Shown here one piece after another: positions 30,621-32,053 of a stretch of 32,053 nucleotides of DNA. The position numbers and the translations under genes are program-made. The DNA is from an uncultured Clostridia bacterium. Lineage in GTDB: Bacteria; Bacillota; Clostridia; Oscillospirales; Acutalibacteraceae. The stretch is from assembly GCA_947627345.1 (NCBI GenBank), contig CANQVS010000022.1:1-32053 (forward strand), read 5' to 3'. The notes below the pieces were generated by a model. That model did no database searches. It saw only the letters and a program-made list of their open reading frames with translations, and was not told the DNA's origin. Each line of letters opens with the position of its first letter. The first letter of the stretch is position 1.

Positions 30621-31607
30621 TTAGTAATTTAATGTAAATCCATTTATATATTCGTTTTTATTTTCCTTTAATATTACTGATGTGTTTTTAGTTTTTATGT
30701 TATATGTATATATTCCTCTGACATCATTTTGCTCACCTAAACAATACAATGTGTTTTTCCATAGAGCCATCTCTTCAGTAATATAAAACGGAACTTTTAT
30801 TTCAAAACTTTGCTTTGTAGAAAGATCAACTTCATAAAGCTTGTTTTCAGTTTTATCGCTTGTACCACTTGGAGAACAACAAAAATATAACTTTTTGTCA
30901 TTTCCGGCGATTGCCCAAACATATTGATTAGTTGTATATATTACATCAATTTTTTTTGTTTTCATATCTAATAAAGCTATATCAGACGGTGCGCTGTCGT
31001 CTTCTTTTGTATTATCACATTTCCGTGAAATTTTATCAGAATAATACGAAAATAATACTTTATCATCTTGAGGAATAGTGCTTACGCTCCATGTAATACG
31101 GTCATCCTTTTTATCCGGGAATACCCGTTGAGGTGTTTTAAATTTCTTATCAAATATAAAAGGTTCAGTAGAATAATGCTCTAACAACTTCGCAACAGCA
31201 AAATATTGATTACCGCATTGTATAACATAATTAACGCCGGAAAATATGTCGGTCTTTTTTTGAGCATTACCGTTATTATATAAATATATCTGATCACCTT
31301 TTCCGCTGTAAGCAGTATAGAATATATCATTTTTATCACTTGAATACAATGTGAATGGATAAGCAGACGTGTAAGGTACTACACCTTTTTCAGATATTTT
31401 ATCACTTTCAATATCATAAGTAAAACAACGGCTGTTCATATCTGACTCCGTTTCATCTGTATAATATGTTTCTGTAATTGATAAATATGGTTTTATTTCA
31501 GGTGATTGTAAAGCATTTTCATTTTGTTGTGATTTTTCACATCCAAAGCAAAGTAAAGAAAGTGAAATTGTCAAAACAGTTGCAACAATTTTTTCAAAAT
31601 ACATCAT
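30621..31607 (-). CDS. Lipoprotein, probable beta-propeller (DUF5050-like)
   Basis: From methionine 31607 the protein is 328 residues. A signal peptide leads to the lipobox LLCFGC, so it should be an outer-face lipoprotein. The rest is a series of short beta-strand repeats with motifs such as DIFYTAYSGKGDQIYLYNNG and KLYFCCSPSG, suggesting a six- or seven-bladed propeller like DUF5050. No catalytic residues are evident. The frame extends to GTG 31685, but that adds 26 residues before the signal peptide. ATG 31607 or 31604, next to agagg, is more likely, although spacing is poor for both. It is transcribed from the promoter at 31746. Confidence 0.7.
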   Translation of the reverse strand: MMYFEKIVATVLTISLSLLCFGCEKSQQNENALQSPEIKPYLSITETYYTDETESDMNSRCFTYDIESDKISEKGVVPYTSAYPFTLYSSDKNDIFYTAYSGKGDQIYLYNNGNAQKKTDIFSGVNYVIQCGNQYFAVAKLLEHYSTEPFIFDKKFKTPQRVFPDKKDDRITWSVSTIPQDDKVLFSYYSDKISRKCDNTKEDDSAPSDIALLDMKTKKIDVIYTTNQYVWAIAGNDKKLYFCCSPSGTSDKTENKLYEVDLSTKQSFEIKVPFYITEEMALWKNTLYCLGEQNDVRGIYTYNIKTKNTSVILKENKNEYINGFTLNY

Positions 31608-31745
31608 CCTCTTAATATGTATATTTAAACTTGCATGCCTTTTAATATTACTATAGTTTATTGATTTTTCACCTAACATTTTCACACCGATTTTCCATAT
31701 GTAAATAAACGTAATTAAATAATTTTGAAATTATTTGTCTGCATT

Positions 31746-31774
31746 ATTTTAACACACGAAAATGAATTTATCAA
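31746..31774 (-). promoter_or_regulatory. Promoter of the lipoprotein gene
   Basis: TTGATA (31774-31769), 17 bases, TAAAAT (31751-31746), with GTGTG in the spacer. It is almost identical in sequence to the promoter at 30423. Transcription should start near 31739. Confidence 0.75.
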
Positions 31775-31811
31775 TATTTATATATTAATTTTTAATACTT
31801 TATTAAGGTTA

Positions 31812-31880
31812 AACATCAACGCTCCTCGCTAAAATCGTTTCACCGAAACGATTTCTTAACGCTCGGCTTCGAATCCCGCC
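31812..31880 (-). repeat. Dispersed repeat with variable hairpin (right copy, inverted)
   Basis: In reverse complement this reads gattcgaagccgagcgttaag, a hairpin atcgtttc-ggt-gaaacgat, then tttagcgaggagcgttgatg. The arms match 290-349, but the stem sequence is unrelated. The aacgctcggcttcgaatcc part looks like a tRNA T-arm at first sight, but its arms do not pair. Confidence 0.7.
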
Positions 31881-31886
31881 ATATAT

Positions 31887-31920
31887 AAAAACAGACAAGC
31901 ATATTTGCCTGTCTGTTTTT
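31887..31920. terminator. Bidirectional terminator
   Basis: aaaacagaca (31887-31896) pairs with tgtctgtttt (near 31910-31919), flanked by A and T runs on both strands. No gene inside the window ends here, so it probably serves a gene beyond the right edge. Confidence 0.75.
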
Positions 31921-31937
31921 TGGCTGACCTAACGCAA

Positions 31938-31970
31938 TCTAAGTCGAACACTTGAGGTGTTCGACTTAGA
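31938..31970. other. Perfect 14-base inverted repeat
   Basis: tctaagtcgaacac (31938-31951) pairs with gtgttcgacttaga (31957-31970) across a five-base loop. No T run follows, so it is not a typical terminator. It could be a protein-binding site or part of the intergenic repeat. I see nothing else in 31971-32053 beyond a small cgcc/ggcg stem. Confidence 0.6.
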
Positions 31971-32053
31971 CGTTCATTGGCTGAGCTGGCGTACTTCTCA
32001 TCTATAGATAACTCCTATCTCGCCTTTTGGGGCGTGTGGGAGAGGAAAAGTTT

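Noticed and set aside
31855..31880. tRNA-like T-arm (ttcgaatcc)
   Set aside because: The flanking bases do not form the five-pair T stem, and no acceptor, D or anticodon arm is present. It is part of the dispersed repeat.

Overview
This window looks like chromosomal DNA from an anaerobic, low-to-moderate GC gut Firmicute, most likely a Clostridia/Ruminococcaceae-type organism. The evidence is the gene mix: a DnaD/DnaC-type helicase-loading pair, a V-type (not F-type) ATPase operon, ACT/PFL (UPF0237/UPF0210) genes, an energy-coupling factor (ECF) vitamin transporter, strong AGGAGG ribosome sites, and Big_2-type and collagen-like surface proteins. No tRNA, rRNA, phage, transposase or CRISPR array was found.

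Layout. 1-840 has no gene and holds a 434-bp-period direct repeat rich in hairpins, plus one copy of a dispersed repeat that recurs in inverted orientation at 31812-31880. 847-2801 (minus) encodes the DnaC-like ATPase and a DnaD-domain protein. 2966-4227 (plus) has a TSCPD small protein and a FliB/YkgJ-type cysteine-cluster protein. 4229-5107 (minus) is a collagen-like protein with a Cys-rich N-terminus. 5199-7343 (plus) has a GNAT acetyltransferase, a decayed duplicate fragment, a pyridoxamine-phosphate-oxidase-like protein and an NAD-dependent epimerase. 7381-8502 (minus) is prfB. 8648-10521 (plus) is a RING/zinc-ribbon membrane protein overlapping galU. 10658-11485 (minus) is a PHP phosphatase.

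11718-21877 (plus) is one close-packed run of eleven genes: ACT, PFL, then V-ATPase subunits G, C, I, K, F, E, A, B, D, ending in a strong terminator at 21876-21905.

21929-28340 (minus) is the most interesting part. A canonical cobalamin riboswitch and its promoter lead six tightly coupled genes: a secreted DUF4430 protein with Big_2 repeats, a signal-peptide/C-terminally anchored alpha/alpha-barrel protein of the prenyltransferase/intrinsic-factor fold, a DUF4430 lipoprotein, EcfT, a fused two-domain EcfA, and an S component. DUF4430 and the alpha/alpha barrel are the two domain types that make up animal intrinsic factor and transcobalamin. I infer a cell-surface, intrinsic-factor-like B12 (or corrinoid) capture system feeding a dedicated ECF importer.

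28378-32053 (minus) has a DUF4234-DUF2752 membrane pair behind a perfect-consensus promoter, an FN3/NPCBM-like secreted protein, a previously unannotated structured RNA (about 30416-30205) with 6S-RNA-like architecture between its own promoter and terminator, and a lipoprotein whose promoter shares 32 of 36 bases with that of the RNA. All calls come from reading the sequence; no database search was run.
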